A stretch of DNA of 64,000 bases from Clostridia bacterium (GTDB lineage: Bacteria > Bacillota > Clostridia > Oscillospirales > Acutalibacteraceae), in NCBI GenBank assembly GCA_017502085.1, contig JAFVVQ010000062.1:33433-97432 (forward strand). The letters run 5' to 3'. This document shows positions 1-9,078 of this stretch, one piece after another; position 1 is the first letter of the stretch; every line of letters begins with the position of its first letter. Both the position numbers and the translations under genes were made by a program. The notes beneath the pieces are model-generated. The model saw only the letters and a program-made list of their open reading frames with translations, ran no database searches and was not told the DNA's origin.

Positions 1-2
1 TT

Positions 3-536
3 TACGGCGAAAACGGTGCGGCATATGTGTTTGCACCGCAGAAGGGTGCGGATTCTGATGCGGTTAAGAGACTTGATTCCGGTTTGCGCAGTATTGCCGG
101 GGTTATCAGAGACAGTATCGGCAAAGACGTAGCTTTTGTCAAAGGCTCAGGTGCGGCAGGCGGAATGGGTGCGGGAGCGCTGGCGTTTCTGGATGCAGAA
201 CTAAAAAAAGGGATTGATATCATTCTTGATGAATCGGGATTTGACACTCTGGTAAAAGAATGTGACCTGGTTGTAACGGGTGAAGGCAGACTCGACTTTC
301 AGTCGGCTGACGGCAAGGTTATTTCGGGCGTAGCCGAAAGAGCGGCAAAGCTCGGTAAAAAGGTTATTGCCGTTTGCGGATGCAGGGGAGAGGGCGCTGA
401 AAAAATCCTCGGATGCGGAGTCTCGGAAATGCATTTTTCCGCTGACGGTGAAAAAACGCTTTCTGAAATTCTGCCGACCTGCAAAGAAGATCTTTATAAA
501 GCCGCGTACAGGGCGGCGAAAGGAGTTTCGTTATGA
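3..536 (+). CDS. glycerate kinase, C-terminal part (5' end outside window)
   Basis: The open frame runs in from the left edge, so only the last 177 codons are present. The first visible residues (YGENGAAYVFAPQKGA) match the conserved segment of the GlxK/GarK family of glycerate kinases (glycerate plus ATP to phosphoglycerate). The later segments KGSGAAGGMGAGALAFLDA and DLVVTGEGRLDFQSADGKV are also hallmarks of that family. The full protein should be about 375 residues, so roughly half is missing. An internal ATG at 27 lies inside a conserved motif and is not the start. The stop overlaps the ATG of the next gene (ATGA, 533-536), which indicates translational coupling. Whether the product is 2- or 3-phosphoglycerate cannot be read from this part. 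Confidence 0.9.
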   Translation, partial: YGENGAAYVFAPQKGADSDAVKRLDSGLRSIAGVIRDSIGKDVAFVKGSGAAGGMGAGALAFLDAELKKGIDIILDESGFDTLVKECDLVVTGEGRLDFQSADGKVISGVAERAAKLGKKVIAVCGCRGEGAEKILGCGVSEMHFSADGEKTLSEILPTCKEDLYKAAYRAAKGVSL

Positions 537-1354
537 AAAAAATAGTTGCATTGATTATTGCATTCTGCTTGGCCTTCGGCGTTATGCCCGTCTGCCTTGC
601 ATATGAAAAGGAGATGCACGAATTGAAGGATTACGGTTTTGTTGACTGCGGAGATGTAAAAATCGAATACGGTGTATACGGTAATCTTAACGGCGAAGCA
701 CTTCTGCTTCTGCCTCCCAACGGCGGTGATATGCATTGCTTTGATGGCAGTATTCTTCCTGAAATGGCAAAGCATTTCAAGGTTATAACCGTTTCTCCCA
801 GAGGCACTGGTAATTCGGGATGGGTTGACGGTACAATGAATTTTGAAACCTTTGCCGATGACGTTGCCGCTGTGCTCGACTATCTCAAGGTTGAAAAAAC
901 TCATGTTTTCGGGTTCAGTGATGGTGGAAATCTCGGTTTTGTTTTCACCTTGAAATATCAGGAAAGAGTGCTTTCGCTGACGGTTATGGGCTCCAATATC
1001 AATACTCTCGGCACCAACACTTTCGACCAGATTCAGATAACCTATCAGTATATCGTGCTTGTCATCGAGGCATGGCTCAAGGGTGACGATGAAACGAAAA
1101 TCCGTCGCGATATCAAGGGTATGATGGTTGGTCAGCCGAGCCTTACATTCAAGGATATCTCTGCCATTAAAGTGCCGTTCTTTAACATATACGGTGAACA
1201 CGATATGATTCAGCGCTGGCATTCAAAGAAAATAACAAAATCAGTTGAAGGCGCAAGAGAACTGATGGTTATCGGCGGCGGTCACAGCACCTGCTTCGAT
1301 CAGACCCATACGGTTCTTCTGCCTGAGCTTCTCGATTTTTACGGTATCGAATAA
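533..1354 (+). CDS. secreted alpha/beta-hydrolase
   Basis: A 273-residue protein with an N-terminal signal peptide (positive MKK, hydrophobic core to about residue 20, cleavage probably near VCLA). The rest is an alpha/beta-hydrolase fold. SPRGTGNSG is the segment after strand beta-4, GFSDGG is the nucleophile elbow (Ser129 in GxSxG), and GGGHSTCF near the end supplies the candidate catalytic His251. It resembles the proline iminopeptidase/esterase branch, but the substrate cannot be told. The start overlaps the stop of the glycerate kinase gene, so the two are probably co-transcribed. An intrinsic terminator follows. The signal peptide places it outside the membrane. Confidence 0.8.
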   Translation: MKKIVALIIAFCLAFGVMPVCLAYEKEMHELKDYGFVDCGDVKIEYGVYGNLNGEALLLLPPNGGDMHCFDGSILPEMAKHFKVITVSPRGTGNSGWVDGTMNFETFADDVAAVLDYLKVEKTHVFGFSDGGNLGFVFTLKYQERVLSLTVMGSNINTLGTNTFDQIQITYQYIVLVIEAWLKGDDETKIRRDIKGMMVGQPSLTFKDISAIKVPFFNIYGEHDMIQRWHSKKITKSVEGARELMVIGGGHSTCFDQTHTVLLPELLDFYGIE

Positions 1355-1424
1355 TTTTTTTAAAACATTATATTAATGCGATGAAACAGAATTCACATAA
1401 AATTTGAATTTATGAAAAACATTT

Positions 1425-1450
1425 ACGGCGGATTTATCCGCCGTTTTTTT
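1425..1450 (+). terminator. intrinsic terminator
   Basis: ACGGCGGA/TCCGCCGT stem with a four-base loop followed by seven T. It closes the glycerate kinase-hydrolase unit. Confidence 0.85.
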
Positions 1451-1529
1451 ATTGTCGTATCGGGCAAAGTAATAGTGCTTCGTGTCGGATTTTCCGAAAC
1501 GGAGTAAAATTCAGACACGGAGGTGAAAG

Positions 1530-2660
1530 ATGAAACGTTTTTTTAAAAACCTGAGTGTGGTGCTTGCGGTGGCGGGAATTTTCATTTTTTCGTCAGTAAC
1601 GGATGGCGCTGTAAAGGTATCGAGCTTTACGAATCCGGACAGCGGAAATAAAGCAGAATCGGTAGCTTTTGATATGTTCTCCGCAAGAGAGGTGAGTGCC
1701 AATGCCGTCAAGAGAAAGTATGTTGGCATAGGCGGCGAAGTTTTCGGCATCAAGCTTTATACGAAAGGTGTTATGGTGGTTAAGATAGAATCTCTTGATG
1801 TTTCAACGGGGATGCAAAGCCCTGCCCAGCTTGCGGGCATCAGAATCGGAGACAGCATAACCCACGTTGACCGTTCAGTTATCGTTAATGCGGATGATTT
1901 TATTTCAACCATCAGAAGTTCGGGCGGCAAAGAGCTTACGCTGACCGTTGAAAGAGACGGAGAAACCATTTCGCTCAGACTCAGACCAAACCCGTCTGAA
2001 AACGGATACAGAGCGGGTCTTTGGGTCAGGGACAGTTCTGCAGGCATCGGAACGGTTACGTTTTATGATAACGAAAACGGAATTTTTGCGGGTCTCGGCC
2101 ACGGAGTATGCGACGTTGACACGGGCAGAATTATGTTGCTCTCGGGCGGTGAAGCGGTCAGAGCAACGGTCAACGGCTTTTATAAAAGCAGTCCGGGTGA
2201 TCCCGGTGAACTATGCGGTTCGTTTTCCGAAACTGTATTGGGCAGCCTTCGTGTTAACGGTGAAACGGGTATCTACGGCGAGCTGAAAAAGAGAGTAAAC
2301 GCCAAGCAGATGCCCGTTGCACTTGAATCGGAGGTGCGGGAAGGTGCGGCACAGATTGTTGCAACAGTTGATGACGGACTGCCGCGTTATTATGATGCGC
2401 AGATAACCAAAATTTATCCTGCATCGGGTGACGGCGAACGCAATCTGATAGTGAAAATTACCGATAAGGAGCTTTTGTCAAAAACGGGCGGAATTCTTCA
2501 GGGTATGTCGGGCAGCCCGATAATCCAGAATTCAATGCTTGTTGGTGCGGTAACCCATGTTTTTGTCAATGATCCGTCGCAGGGCTATGGCATTTTTGCC
2601 GAGCGGATGCTTGAAACTGCGGAGCATATTTCGGGTGCATCAATTGACGAAGCCGCGTGA
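1530..2660 (+). CDS. spoIVB: SpoIVB sporulation serine peptidase
   Basis: A 376-residue protein with one N-terminal membrane/signal segment (about residues 7-22), a PDZ domain (about 70-140; VMVVKIESL through the LAGIRIGDSI binding loop) and a C-terminal S55 peptidase domain. GLGHGVCDVDTG carries candidate catalytic His191, and GMSGSPII carries the candidate nucleophile Ser329. In Bacillus, SpoIVB is secreted from the forespore and cleaves SpoIVFA, which triggers pro-sigmaK processing. The ATG at 1530 sits 4 bases after the strong site GGAGGTGAA. The gene directly precedes spo0A, the classical order in endospore formers. It is shorter than the 426-residue B. subtilis protein, mainly in the N-terminal spacer. 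Confidence 0.95.
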   Translation: MKRFFKNLSVVLAVAGIFIFSSVTDGAVKVSSFTNPDSGNKAESVAFDMFSAREVSANAVKRKYVGIGGEVFGIKLYTKGVMVVKIESLDVSTGMQSPAQLAGIRIGDSITHVDRSVIVNADDFISTIRSSGGKELTLTVERDGETISLRLRPNPSENGYRAGLWVRDSSAGIGTVTFYDNENGIFAGLGHGVCDVDTGRIMLLSGGEAVRATVNGFYKSSPGDPGELCGSFSETVLGSLRVNGETGIYGELKKRVNAKQMPVALESEVREGAAQIVATVDDGLPRYYDAQITKIYPASGDGERNLIVKITDKELLSKTGGILQGMSGSPIIQNSMLVGAVTHVFVNDPSQGYGIFAERMLETAEHISGASIDEAA

Positions 2661-2704
2661 ATGCGGCAAAAAACACTTGAAACTCATATGAATTGCAGTT
2701 AAAG

Positions 2705-2723
2705 TGTCGCACTTTGCGACGAA
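2705..2723 (+). promoter_or_regulatory. possible 0A boxes (inverted repeat) upstream of spo0A
   Basis: A perfect inverted repeat GTCGCA-CTT-TGCGAC (2706-2720) overlaps two heptamers, TGTCGCA and CGACGAA. Each is one mismatch from the Spo0A box TGNCGAA. A third near-match, AGTCGAA, lies at 2813-2819. Autoregulation by Spo0A is an inference from position and similarity. Confidence 0.35.
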
Positions 2724-2760
2724 AAATGGCAGAAAATGGCAAAATAATAATTGGGAATTA

Positions 2761-2789
2761 TTGACAATTTTAATGGCATATGGTAACAT
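2761..2789 (+). promoter_or_regulatory. sigmaA-type promoter of spo0A
   Basis: TTGACA (2761-2766), 17-base spacer, TAACAT (2784-2789), lying 83 bases before the spo0A start. Confidence 0.7.
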
Positions 2790-2872
2790 CTTCGTGAAAT
2801 AAGGGCAACGGGAGTCGAACTTTAAAAGAATGGTTGTTCTGCTCCCGTAACTTGAATTACGGAGGTAAAACT

Positions 2873-3634
2873 ATGACAAAAGTGTTGAAAATTATGCTCA
2901 CCGAGGACGGAAGCGAAACCCTGCACGAGCTTGCGGGGATACTCAGAGGCAATGGCTGCGAGGTATCGACCGTCATCAAGGACGGCACGCAGATAATTGA
3001 AAAACTGCGTGCGGGGGAGAGACCTGACGTGCTTCTGATGGACGGCTTTATGTCCCGTCTCGACGCACTCGGAGTGCTTCGCGAAATTGATTCGATGCAC
3101 CTTGAAAAAAGACCGATGGTTATGGTGCTTTCATCTGCCGATAACGAAAGAATCGAGAGCGAAATCTTATCAAACGGTGCGGATTATTATTTTCTCAAGC
3201 CGTATAATCCCACTATGCTTGCGGAGAGAATCGTGCAGTTTGCGAGTATTCACAACGCATCCGAAAGCAAAAACGGACTCAAGGACCTTGAGGTTGTTGT
3301 CAGCCGCATAATGCATCAGATAGGCGTACCTGCCCATATCAGAGGCTATCAGTATCTGCGTGAGGCGATAATTCTTTCTGTGAATAACAGTGAGATGATC
3401 AGTTCTGTGACAAAAATCCTCTATCCGACGGTGGCGAAAACGTTCAAAACCACACCGTCGAGGGTTGAGAGGGCTATCCGTCACGCAATCGAGGTTGCGT
3501 GGGACAGAGGCGACGTCGACGTGCTGAGTTCATATTTCGGCTACACGATCCAGAATGAGAGAGGCAAACCAACAAACAGCGAATTCATTGCAATGATAAG
3601 CGATAATCTCAAATTGCAGATGAAAACAGTGTGA
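2873..3634 (+). CDS. spo0A: Spo0A sporulation master regulator
   Basis: A 253-residue response regulator. The N-terminal receiver domain (about 5-125) has acidic residues E11/D12, the likely phospho-acceptor D57 (in LLMDGFMSRLD) and a conserved lysine in FLKPYNP. The C-terminal Spo0A effector domain is nearly diagnostic: SRVERAIRHAIEVAWDRG followed by GKPTNSEFIAMI. Spo0A receives phosphate from sporulation kinases and activates or represses early sporulation genes at 0A boxes. I chose the ATG at 2873 because it follows GGAGGT (2861-2866) at normal spacing; an in-frame ATG at 2834 lies upstream of that site. A terminator follows. Confidence 0.96.
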   Translation: MTKVLKIMLTEDGSETLHELAGILRGNGCEVSTVIKDGTQIIEKLRAGERPDVLLMDGFMSRLDALGVLREIDSMHLEKRPMVMVLSSADNERIESEILSNGADYYFLKPYNPTMLAERIVQFASIHNASESKNGLKDLEVVVSRIMHQIGVPAHIRGYQYLREAIILSVNNSEMISSVTKILYPTVAKTFKTTPSRVERAIRHAIEVAWDRGDVDVLSSYFGYTIQNERGKPTNSEFIAMISDNLKLQMKTV

Positions 3635-3650
3635 ATCCGTACTGTTCCGA

Positions 3651-3682
3651 AAAAAAAGAGGAGCTGCTTTTATGCAGCTCCT
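3651..3682. terminator. bidirectional terminator between spo0A and a convergent gene
   Basis: AGGAGCTGC/GCAGCTCCT stem (3659-3667 with 3674-3682), six-base loop. A run of seven A to its left gives a perfect U tract for the minus-strand gene; the T-rich right flank is weaker. Confidence 0.75.
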
Positions 3683-3700
3683 TGAACTTTTTATGCGGTT

Positions 3701-4375
3701 TTATGCAACAGAGATGATTGAAAGAATCAGACCCGTAAGGATGGGCGAAAGGTCGAATGCGTTTGCGGGCACCTTGAAGAAATCGTCTGCAACGTCGAAG
3801 CTGATTTCGTCAAAATAGGTGTACTGAATTGAATGTGTGGATGAATCCTCAACCTTGAGCATAACAAGGTTGTCACCGTCGAAATAGAATTTGCTTGTCA
3901 CAAACTCTCTGTCGTTATATTCTTCAACAAAGTATTCCTTACCGTCAACGGTTTCGTTATAGCTGTCGATATACTGAATGAAGCCCTGAGTGAGGTTTGC
4001 GGCATCCTTGACGAGCTGCCAGATATCAGCGCCCTCAAGCGGATTGCGGTCAAGCTTTACGAAGAAGAAGGGGAGAGTCGGTACGAAAGCGTAGATGCCG
4101 TCTTCCGAAGCGATGACTCTGACCTTGAGAAAACCTGCGGTGTATTCATACGCGATGGAGTTGCCCTTGACCGCAACGGTGTTCTTGATGTCAGAGGGAA
4201 GGAATCCGAAAAGCATTGTGCTGCCTGAGTTGATGGTAACGAGTACCTCATCTTCGGTTTCGAGTCTGTCGAGAAGTGCGTCGGCTTTGGGCGTTTCGGC
4301 GGCAAATGCGCTTACGCAGAATACCGAAGTCATCATCACAACGGCTGCAAGAAGAATGCTTAAAAACTTTTTCAT
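3701..4375 (-). CDS. secreted protein of unknown function
   Basis: I do not recognise this 224-residue protein. It starts with a clear signal peptide (MKKFLSILLAAVVMM, cleavage near AFAAE), so it is exported. The mature part is predicted beta-rich (repeated short alternating stretches such as GKEYFVEEYNDREFVTSKFYF, positions about 145-165) and somewhat resembles outer-surface LolA/RseB-like folds that bind hydrophobic partners; that is speculative. It ends in a short hydrophobic tail (LTGLILSIISVA) with no basic residues after it. Start: ATG preceded by GGAGGA. It has its own promoter and the bidirectional terminator shared with spo0A, so it is a single-gene unit. Confidence 0.7.
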   Translation of the reverse strand: MKKFLSILLAAVVMMTSVFCVSAFAAETPKADALLDRLETEDEVLVTINSGSTMLFGFLPSDIKNTVAVKGNSIAYEYTAGFLKVRVIASEDGIYAFVPTLPFFFVKLDRNPLEGADIWQLVKDAANLTQGFIQYIDSYNETVDGKEYFVEEYNDREFVTSKFYFDGDNLVMLKVEDSSTHSIQYTYFDEISFDVADDFFKVPANAFDLSPILTGLILSIISVA

Positions 4376-4404
4376 AATGTAGTCCTCCGTTTTATTTTTT
4401 TTAC

Positions 4405-4433
4405 ATTATACCATATACATCAGTAAATTTCAA
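4405..4433 (-). promoter_or_regulatory. promoter of the secreted protein gene
   Basis: On the minus strand TTGAAA, 17-base spacer, TATAAT with a TG extension just upstream. The -35 box overlaps the last codons of hemW. Confidence 0.7.
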
Positions 4434-5532
4434 GGAGTGAGCAGATAACGGAATTAGAGAGCAGAAAGCCCTGTTTTGTGAGTGATATTTTTTCACTGTC
4501 GACAGTAACAAGACCGTGGTCCCTGAGAAATTTTGCTTTTTCAACAATACCGTCGGGTACGCTTTTGCCGAAGAGGGATTCGAATCTTGCAAAATTCAAG
4601 CCCTCCGTCAGGCGAAGTGCGAGCATAATGAATTCTTCTTCGTCGCCGCCTGCACCGTCGTCAATTGGCGGTGTTTCTGCTATGAAGTCGGCAATGCTGC
4701 GCTCATAATAAAACCTTTTTCCGTTTGCAAAGGAATGTGCCGCCGCACCGATACCGAGATATTCCTCGCATCGCCAGTATTTCAGATTGTGGCGGCTTTC
4801 GTATCCCTCTTTCGCAAAATTGGAAATCTCATACTGTATGAACCCCGATTCTTCGAGTGCTCTGGCAGCTTCAAGATAAAGCTCACCCGTTTCGTCATCG
4901 TCGGGTAGCGTCAGAGTATCTCTTTTTTTATGAAAGAATGTGCCTTCCTCGATTTTGAGAATGTATGCGCTCACGTGCGTTGCACCGCTTTTGCGACAGA
5001 ATTCAACGGATTCCAGCAGACTTTCTTTCGTCTGATTCGGGATTCCGAGCATCAGGTCAAGCGAAATATTCGTTATCCCGGCAGCTCTTGCTCTTGCAAT
5101 TGCTCTCTCAACGTCATCGCAACCGCCACGTCTGCCAAGGGCTTTTCGCTCGGTATCAACGGCGCTCTGCAGACCGAGAGAAATGCGGTTGACTCCGCTT
5201 TCTGCGACCTTCACAAAATCAAAAACGGAGTTGATTCCGCCTGTGTCGGATGGATTGCACTCGAGCGTGATTTCGCAGTTTTCGGTTGTCTGTACGTGTG
5301 AGAGTATGAGCGAAATATTATCTGCCCCGATCAGAGACGGAGTACCTCCGCCGAAATAAACGGTGTCATATATGCGGTTTTCTTCGTCGATTTTCTTGCA
5401 AAGAGCCGCAACGTAAGAATCCGTAACTCCCTTTTGGGGAGCTACGGAATAAAAATCGCAGTAAGGGCATTTGCCATTGCAGAACGGAATATGAAGATAG
5501 AGTCCGATGGGGTTTGAATTAATCATTGTCAT
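4420..5532 (-). CDS. hemW: HemW-type radical SAM protein
   Basis: A 370-residue radical SAM enzyme of the HemN/HemW family. The cluster-binding motif [10 protein letters not shown] (C18, C22, C25) follows LYLHIPF. GGGTPS and the LECNPSD segment are the SAM-binding strands, and the C-terminal HemN domain ends the protein. The CxxxCxYC spacing without the HemN N-terminal extension favours HemW, a heme chaperone, over coproporphyrinogen oxidase. The frame is open far upstream (to 5952), but that part is only a shadow of lepA. The start is ATG at 5532 or ATG at 5526, both overlapping the lepA stop, so translation is coupled; no strong ribosome site is visible. The lepA-hemW order is conserved in Firmicutes. 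Confidence 0.92.
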   Translation of the reverse strand: MTMINSNPIGLYLHIPFCNGKCPYCDFYSVAPQKGVTDSYVAALCKKIDEENRIYDTVYFGGGTPSLIGADNISLILSHVQTTENCEITLECNPSDTGGINSVFDFVKVAESGVNRISLGLQSAVDTERKALGRRGGCDDVERAIARARAAGITNISLDLMLGIPNQTKESLLESVEFCRKSGATHVSAYILKIEEGTFFHKKRDTLTLPDDDETGELYLEAARALEESGFIQYEISNFAKEGYESRHNLKYWRCEEYLGIGAAAHSFANGKRFYYERSIADFIAETPPIDDGAGGDEEEFIMLALRLTEGLNFARFESLFGKSVPDGIVEKAKFLRDHGLVTVDSEKISLTKQGFLLSNSVICSLLEIY

Positions 5533-7333
5533 CAAGCTTGAGAACAGCCATAAATGCTTCCTGAGGAACTTCGACAGTACCGAAATGACGCATTCTCTTT
5601 TTGCCTTCCTTCTGCTTTTCAAGCAGCTTTTTCTTTCTTGTGATGTCGCCGCCGTAGCATTTTGCAAGAACGTCTTTGCGCATAGCCTTGACGGTTTCTC
5701 TTGCGATAACCTTGCCGCCGATAGCAACCTGAATCGGGATTTCAAACATCTGTCTCGGAATGTTATCCTTGAGCTTTTCGGCAATCTTCCTTGATTTGCT
5801 TCTTGCCTTGTCGTTGTGAATGATGAATGAAAGTGCGTCGATAAGATCGCCGTTGAGAAGAACGTCGAGCTTGACGAGATTCGAGCGGCGGTAATCGGAA
5901 ATTTCGTAGTCAAAGGAAGCGTAGCCTCGGGTTCTTGATTTGAGTGAATCAAAGAAATCGTAGATGATTTCGTTCAGCGGAAGCTCATAATGGATATCAA
6001 CTCGGTCAGGCGTGATGTAATCCATATTTTTGAAAATACCTCTGCGCTCCTGACAAAGATCCATAATCGCACCGACGTATTCGGCGGGGGAATAGATATG
6101 TGCATCGGTGAACGGTTCTTCGCAGTAATTGATGTGAGCGGGGTCGGGGTAATGGGTAGGGTTATCTATTTCGATCATCGTACCGTCGTTGAGATAGATT
6201 TTATAAATTACACTCGGGATGGTTGTTACAAGGTCGAGATCATATTCTCTTTCGAGTCTTTCCTGAATAATTTCAAGGTGGAGAAGACCGAGGAAGCCGC
6301 AGCGGAAACCGAAGCCAAGAGCGCCCGAAGTTTCGGGTTCATATGTCAGAGCCGCATCGTTTAGCTGAAGTTTTTCAAGCGCATCACGGAGATTTTCGTA
6401 GTCAGCACCGTCTGCGGGATAAACGCCGCAGAATACCATAGGATTGACCTTGCGGTAACCGGGGAGAGGCTCTTTTGCAGGATTTTCAACGATTGTAACC
6501 GTGTCACCGACTCTCGCATCGCCGACGGTTTTGATTGATGCGGTGATATAACCGACTTCGCCTGCTGTCAGTTCACTGCACGGCTCGGGTACGGTCGCAC
6601 GCATATAACCGGTTTCAACGATTGTGAATTCAGCGCCCGTTGCCATCATTCTCATTGTGTCACCGGGTTTTATTTTGCCTTCCTTAACTCTTACGTAAAC
6701 AATGACACCTTTGTAACTGTCATATACGGAGTCAAAAATCAGTGCTCGGGGAGGAAGATTATCGTTTGCCTCGGGAGAGGGAATATTCTTGACGATGCTT
6801 TCAAGCACCTGCTCGATGTTGATACCCGTCTTTGCCGAAACTCTCGGAGCTTCGGAGCAGTCAAGACCGATAACCTCTTCAACCTCTGCGGCAACTCTGT
6901 CAGGCTCTGCGGAGGGAAGGTCGATTTTGTTGATAACGGGAACAATTTCGAGGTTGTGGTCGAGCGCAAGATATGTGTTTGCGAGTGTCTGTGCCTCGAC
7001 ACCCTGAGATGCGTCGACGATAAGCACCGCACCTTCACAGGCTGCAAGTGAGCGCGATACCTCGTAGTTGAAGTCGACGTGACCGGGAGTGTCAATGAGG
7101 TTGAGGATATATTCCTCGCCGTCTTCTGCGAGATAGTTGAGCTTGACTGCGTGAGCCTTGATGGTGATGCCTCTTTCTCTTTCAAGGTCCATCTTGTCGA
7201 GAAGCTGAGCGGTCATTTCGCGCAATGCAACAGACTTTGTCTTTTCAAGAAGTCTGTCGGCGAGGGTTGATTTGCCGTGGTCAATATGTGCAATAATGCA
7301 AAAATTTCTGATTTTATCTTTTGAAACTGCCAA
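5519..7333 (-). CDS. lepA: elongation factor 4 (LepA)
   Basis: A 604-residue translational GTPase. G1 is AHIDHGKST (residues 15-23), followed by the G2 region RERGITI, G3 DTPGH and G4 NKID. The C-terminal LepA-specific domain is complete, ending KLDDND. EF4 acts on stalled or mis-translocated ribosomes. I chose the TTG at 7333: it gives [12 protein letters not shown], the normal LepA N-terminus, and has AGGAGA seven bases upstream; the longer open frame runs into the preceding transporter gene. The gene lies 17 bases after the GPH transporter and overlaps hemW. Confidence 0.96.
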   Translation of the reverse strand: MAVSKDKIRNFCIIAHIDHGKSTLADRLLEKTKSVALREMTAQLLDKMDLERERGITIKAHAVKLNYLAEDGEEYILNLIDTPGHVDFNYEVSRSLAACEGAVLIVDASQGVEAQTLANTYLALDHNLEIVPVINKIDLPSAEPDRVAAEVEEVIGLDCSEAPRVSAKTGINIEQVLESIVKNIPSPEANDNLPPRALIFDSVYDSYKGVIVYVRVKEGKIKPGDTMRMMATGAEFTIVETGYMRATVPEPCSELTAGEVGYITASIKTVGDARVGDTVTIVENPAKEPLPGYRKVNPMVFCGVYPADGADYENLRDALEKLQLNDAALTYEPETSGALGFGFRCGFLGLLHLEIIQERLEREYDLDLVTTIPSVIYKIYLNDGTMIEIDNPTHYPDPAHINYCEEPFTDAHIYSPAEYVGAIMDLCQERRGIFKNMDYITPDRVDIHYELPLNEIIYDFFDSLKSRTRGYASFDYEISDYRRSNLVKLDVLLNGDLIDALSFIIHNDKARSKSRKIAEKLKDNIPRQMFEIPIQVAIGGKVIARETVKAMRKDVLAKCYGGDITRKKKLLEKQKEGKKRMRHFGTVEVPQEAFMAVLKLDDND

Positions 7334-7350
7334 TTTGTATTCTCCTAATA

Positions 7351-8916
7351 TTATAAATCTAAAGCTTCTTCGAGGTTTCTGTTGACGTTGCTTCTGCCTA
7401 TCCACATATCTTCCCAACGGTGACCCGCAATTTCTTCAAGACGTTTTTTATCGGCTGAAGAAATTTCGCAGGTACCTGTTTCGTGCTTCTGGGCGATAAC
7501 GGACTGGATAACTTCGTGGTCATGCTTCTTCATTCTGAAACGGAAGATGAGAATGAGAGAAACAATGGCGAATATTGTGGGCAGCCAGCTTACGATAAGT
7601 CTCAGACCGAATTCAGTCTGTGAACTGAGTGCACCGTATTCGACTTTGCTCAGGTCGGTTGTGTCGTAGCCGACAAACTGCAGGAAGAAGCCGAGAAAAC
7701 CGGTAACGAAGCTGTTGATTGTTTTTCTGACGAATGAATAAAATGTGGTGATAACGCCTTCGCGTCTTCTGCCCGTGATAAGCTCGTCAACATCTGTGAC
7801 GTCGGGCTGAATGTTGTTGATAACAAAACCGGGACCTGAGAATCCGAAATTATAAAGTATTGTTGCAACGTAAAGGATAAACACGGGAGTGCCCGGGGTG
7901 ACAAATCCGTTGATAAACAGGCCGGCAACCATCATGGGCATCATAATAAGACCGCACGTACGCTTATCAAGGTAACGGGTGAGAAAATAGTTGGCGGGAC
8001 CGCCCGCTATTTCCGCAACGCCGCCGATGGTGTTGAGGTTTGCAAAATGATTGTATCTGTTTGCAATGCTTCTGATATAGAACTGATCGGCGTAGCTGTA
8101 AAAACTCTTTGAAAAGCCGTAGAAAAGGTTGATAAGGAAATATTGCCTGAAAGACTTGTTTCTGAAAACCTGAATGTATTCTCTGATGAAATATTTATAA
8201 TCAATGGGAGGGTTTTTGAGGTCGAGGGAACTTTTTTCTTTTGTGGTGAAGAAAGTAACAAGCGGTGCCCAGCAGAAATAAATAACGAACACAATGCCGC
8301 ATATCAGATATTTGTTTCTGTCAGCAGGGGTGGGGTTATCCATATTCGTGCCGCCCAGAACGATACTCATAAAGATAAAGGATGGCAGCATACCGAACAT
8401 ATTGAAGATGTATTCAACTATTTTATACTGCGCTCTTTCAAAATATCCGGGAGCAATGGACGGAAGCATCGCAACATGGGGGATGTTTATCATCGTATAG
8501 CCTGAGCTGTAGATAAGCGAAGCCATAAGATAATAGATGAAAAGTGCGGTTGAGTTGCCCGTACCCGAAATGCCGAAGGAATACCACTTCATGAAATAGC
8601 CGATAAGAAGCACGGGGAGACCTGCGAGAATCCATACTCTGTGTTTGCCGAAGCGTGATTTTGTTCTGTCTGTTATGAATCCCATGGAAAGGTCTGTTAT
8701 AGCATCAAAAACACCGCCGATAGTGCTGATGAGACCCGACATACCCGTGCTCATACCTTCAACGAAATTGAGAAACTGCTGATGGTACATACTGATGGGG
8801 TTTGTGACACCGCCCGTTGTTATACACGCAACGTTATAACCGATGATTGGTCTCAGGTATTCGACGGTATTGCCTTCAATGCCTACGGCATCTTTGATTT
8901 TATTACCCAATCCCAT
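7351..8916 (-). CDS. GPH-family sugar:cation symporter (MFS)
   Basis: A 521-residue membrane protein with about 12 hydrophobic segments. The segment [20 protein letters not shown] is the signature of the glycoside-pentoside-hexuronide:cation symporter family (MelB/XynB-like), repeated weakly in the second half. It should import a sugar or glycoside with Na+ or H+; the substrate cannot be read. The start is the ATG at 8916 after AAGGAGG; upstream in-frame codons lie before that site. It is the first gene of the run transporter-lepA-hemW. A promoter-proximal 15-base repeat is shared with the divergent gene to the right. Confidence 0.88.
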   Translation of the reverse strand: MGLGNKIKDAVGIEGNTVEYLRPIIGYNVACITTGGVTNPISMYHQQFLNFVEGMSTGMSGLISTIGGVFDAITDLSMGFITDRTKSRFGKHRVWILAGLPVLLIGYFMKWYSFGISGTGNSTALFIYYLMASLIYSSGYTMINIPHVAMLPSIAPGYFERAQYKIVEYIFNMFGMLPSFIFMSIVLGGTNMDNPTPADRNKYLICGIVFVIYFCWAPLVTFFTTKEKSSLDLKNPPIDYKYFIREYIQVFRNKSFRQYFLINLFYGFSKSFYSYADQFYIRSIANRYNHFANLNTIGGVAEIAGGPANYFLTRYLDKRTCGLIMMPMMVAGLFINGFVTPGTPVFILYVATILYNFGFSGPGFVINNIQPDVTDVDELITGRRREGVITTFYSFVRKTINSFVTGFLGFFLQFVGYDTTDLSKVEYGALSSQTEFGLRLIVSWLPTIFAIVSLILIFRFRMKKHDHEVIQSVIAQKHETGTCEISSADKKRLEEIAGHRWEDMWIGRSNVNRNLEEALDL

Positions 8917-8938
8917 AGTTTTCCTCCTTGTAGTCAAA

Positions 8939-9050
8939 ATTATATCACTTTATAATAACAAATTATAATAGCAAGGTCAAGATTTTTAATGTTTTTTTCA
9001 GCGTCAATTTTATTCATCGTCTTGAATTGCGTTTGATAAAGTGATATAAT
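8939..9050. repeat. 15-base inverted repeat spanning divergent promoters
   Basis: ATTATATCACTTTAT (8939-8953) and its exact reverse complement ATAAAGTGATATAAT (9036-9050) lie in the intergenic space between the divergent transporter and InlB-repeat genes. Each copy contains a TATAAT that would serve as the -10 box of the gene it faces. Confidence 0.8.
9022..9050 (+). promoter_or_regulatory. promoter of the InlB-repeat protein gene
   Basis: TTGAAT (9022-9027), 17-base spacer, TATAAT (9045-9050). The -10 lies inside the right arm of the 15-base inverted repeat. Confidence 0.65.
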
Positions 9051-9078
9051 AAACCGCATATATTTTAAAAAGGAGATT

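Noticed and set aside
494-1222. 242-residue minus-strand frame opposite the alpha/beta hydrolase
   Set aside because: Shadow of a gene with signal peptide and catalytic motifs; the antisense product has no recognisable domain, no ribosome site.
5533-5952. Open frame extending hemW by about 140 residues at the N-terminus
   Set aside because: The extension lies inside lepA in another frame, has no conserved residues, and the HemW N-terminus ([12 protein letters not shown]) starts just after the two ATGs at 5526-5532.
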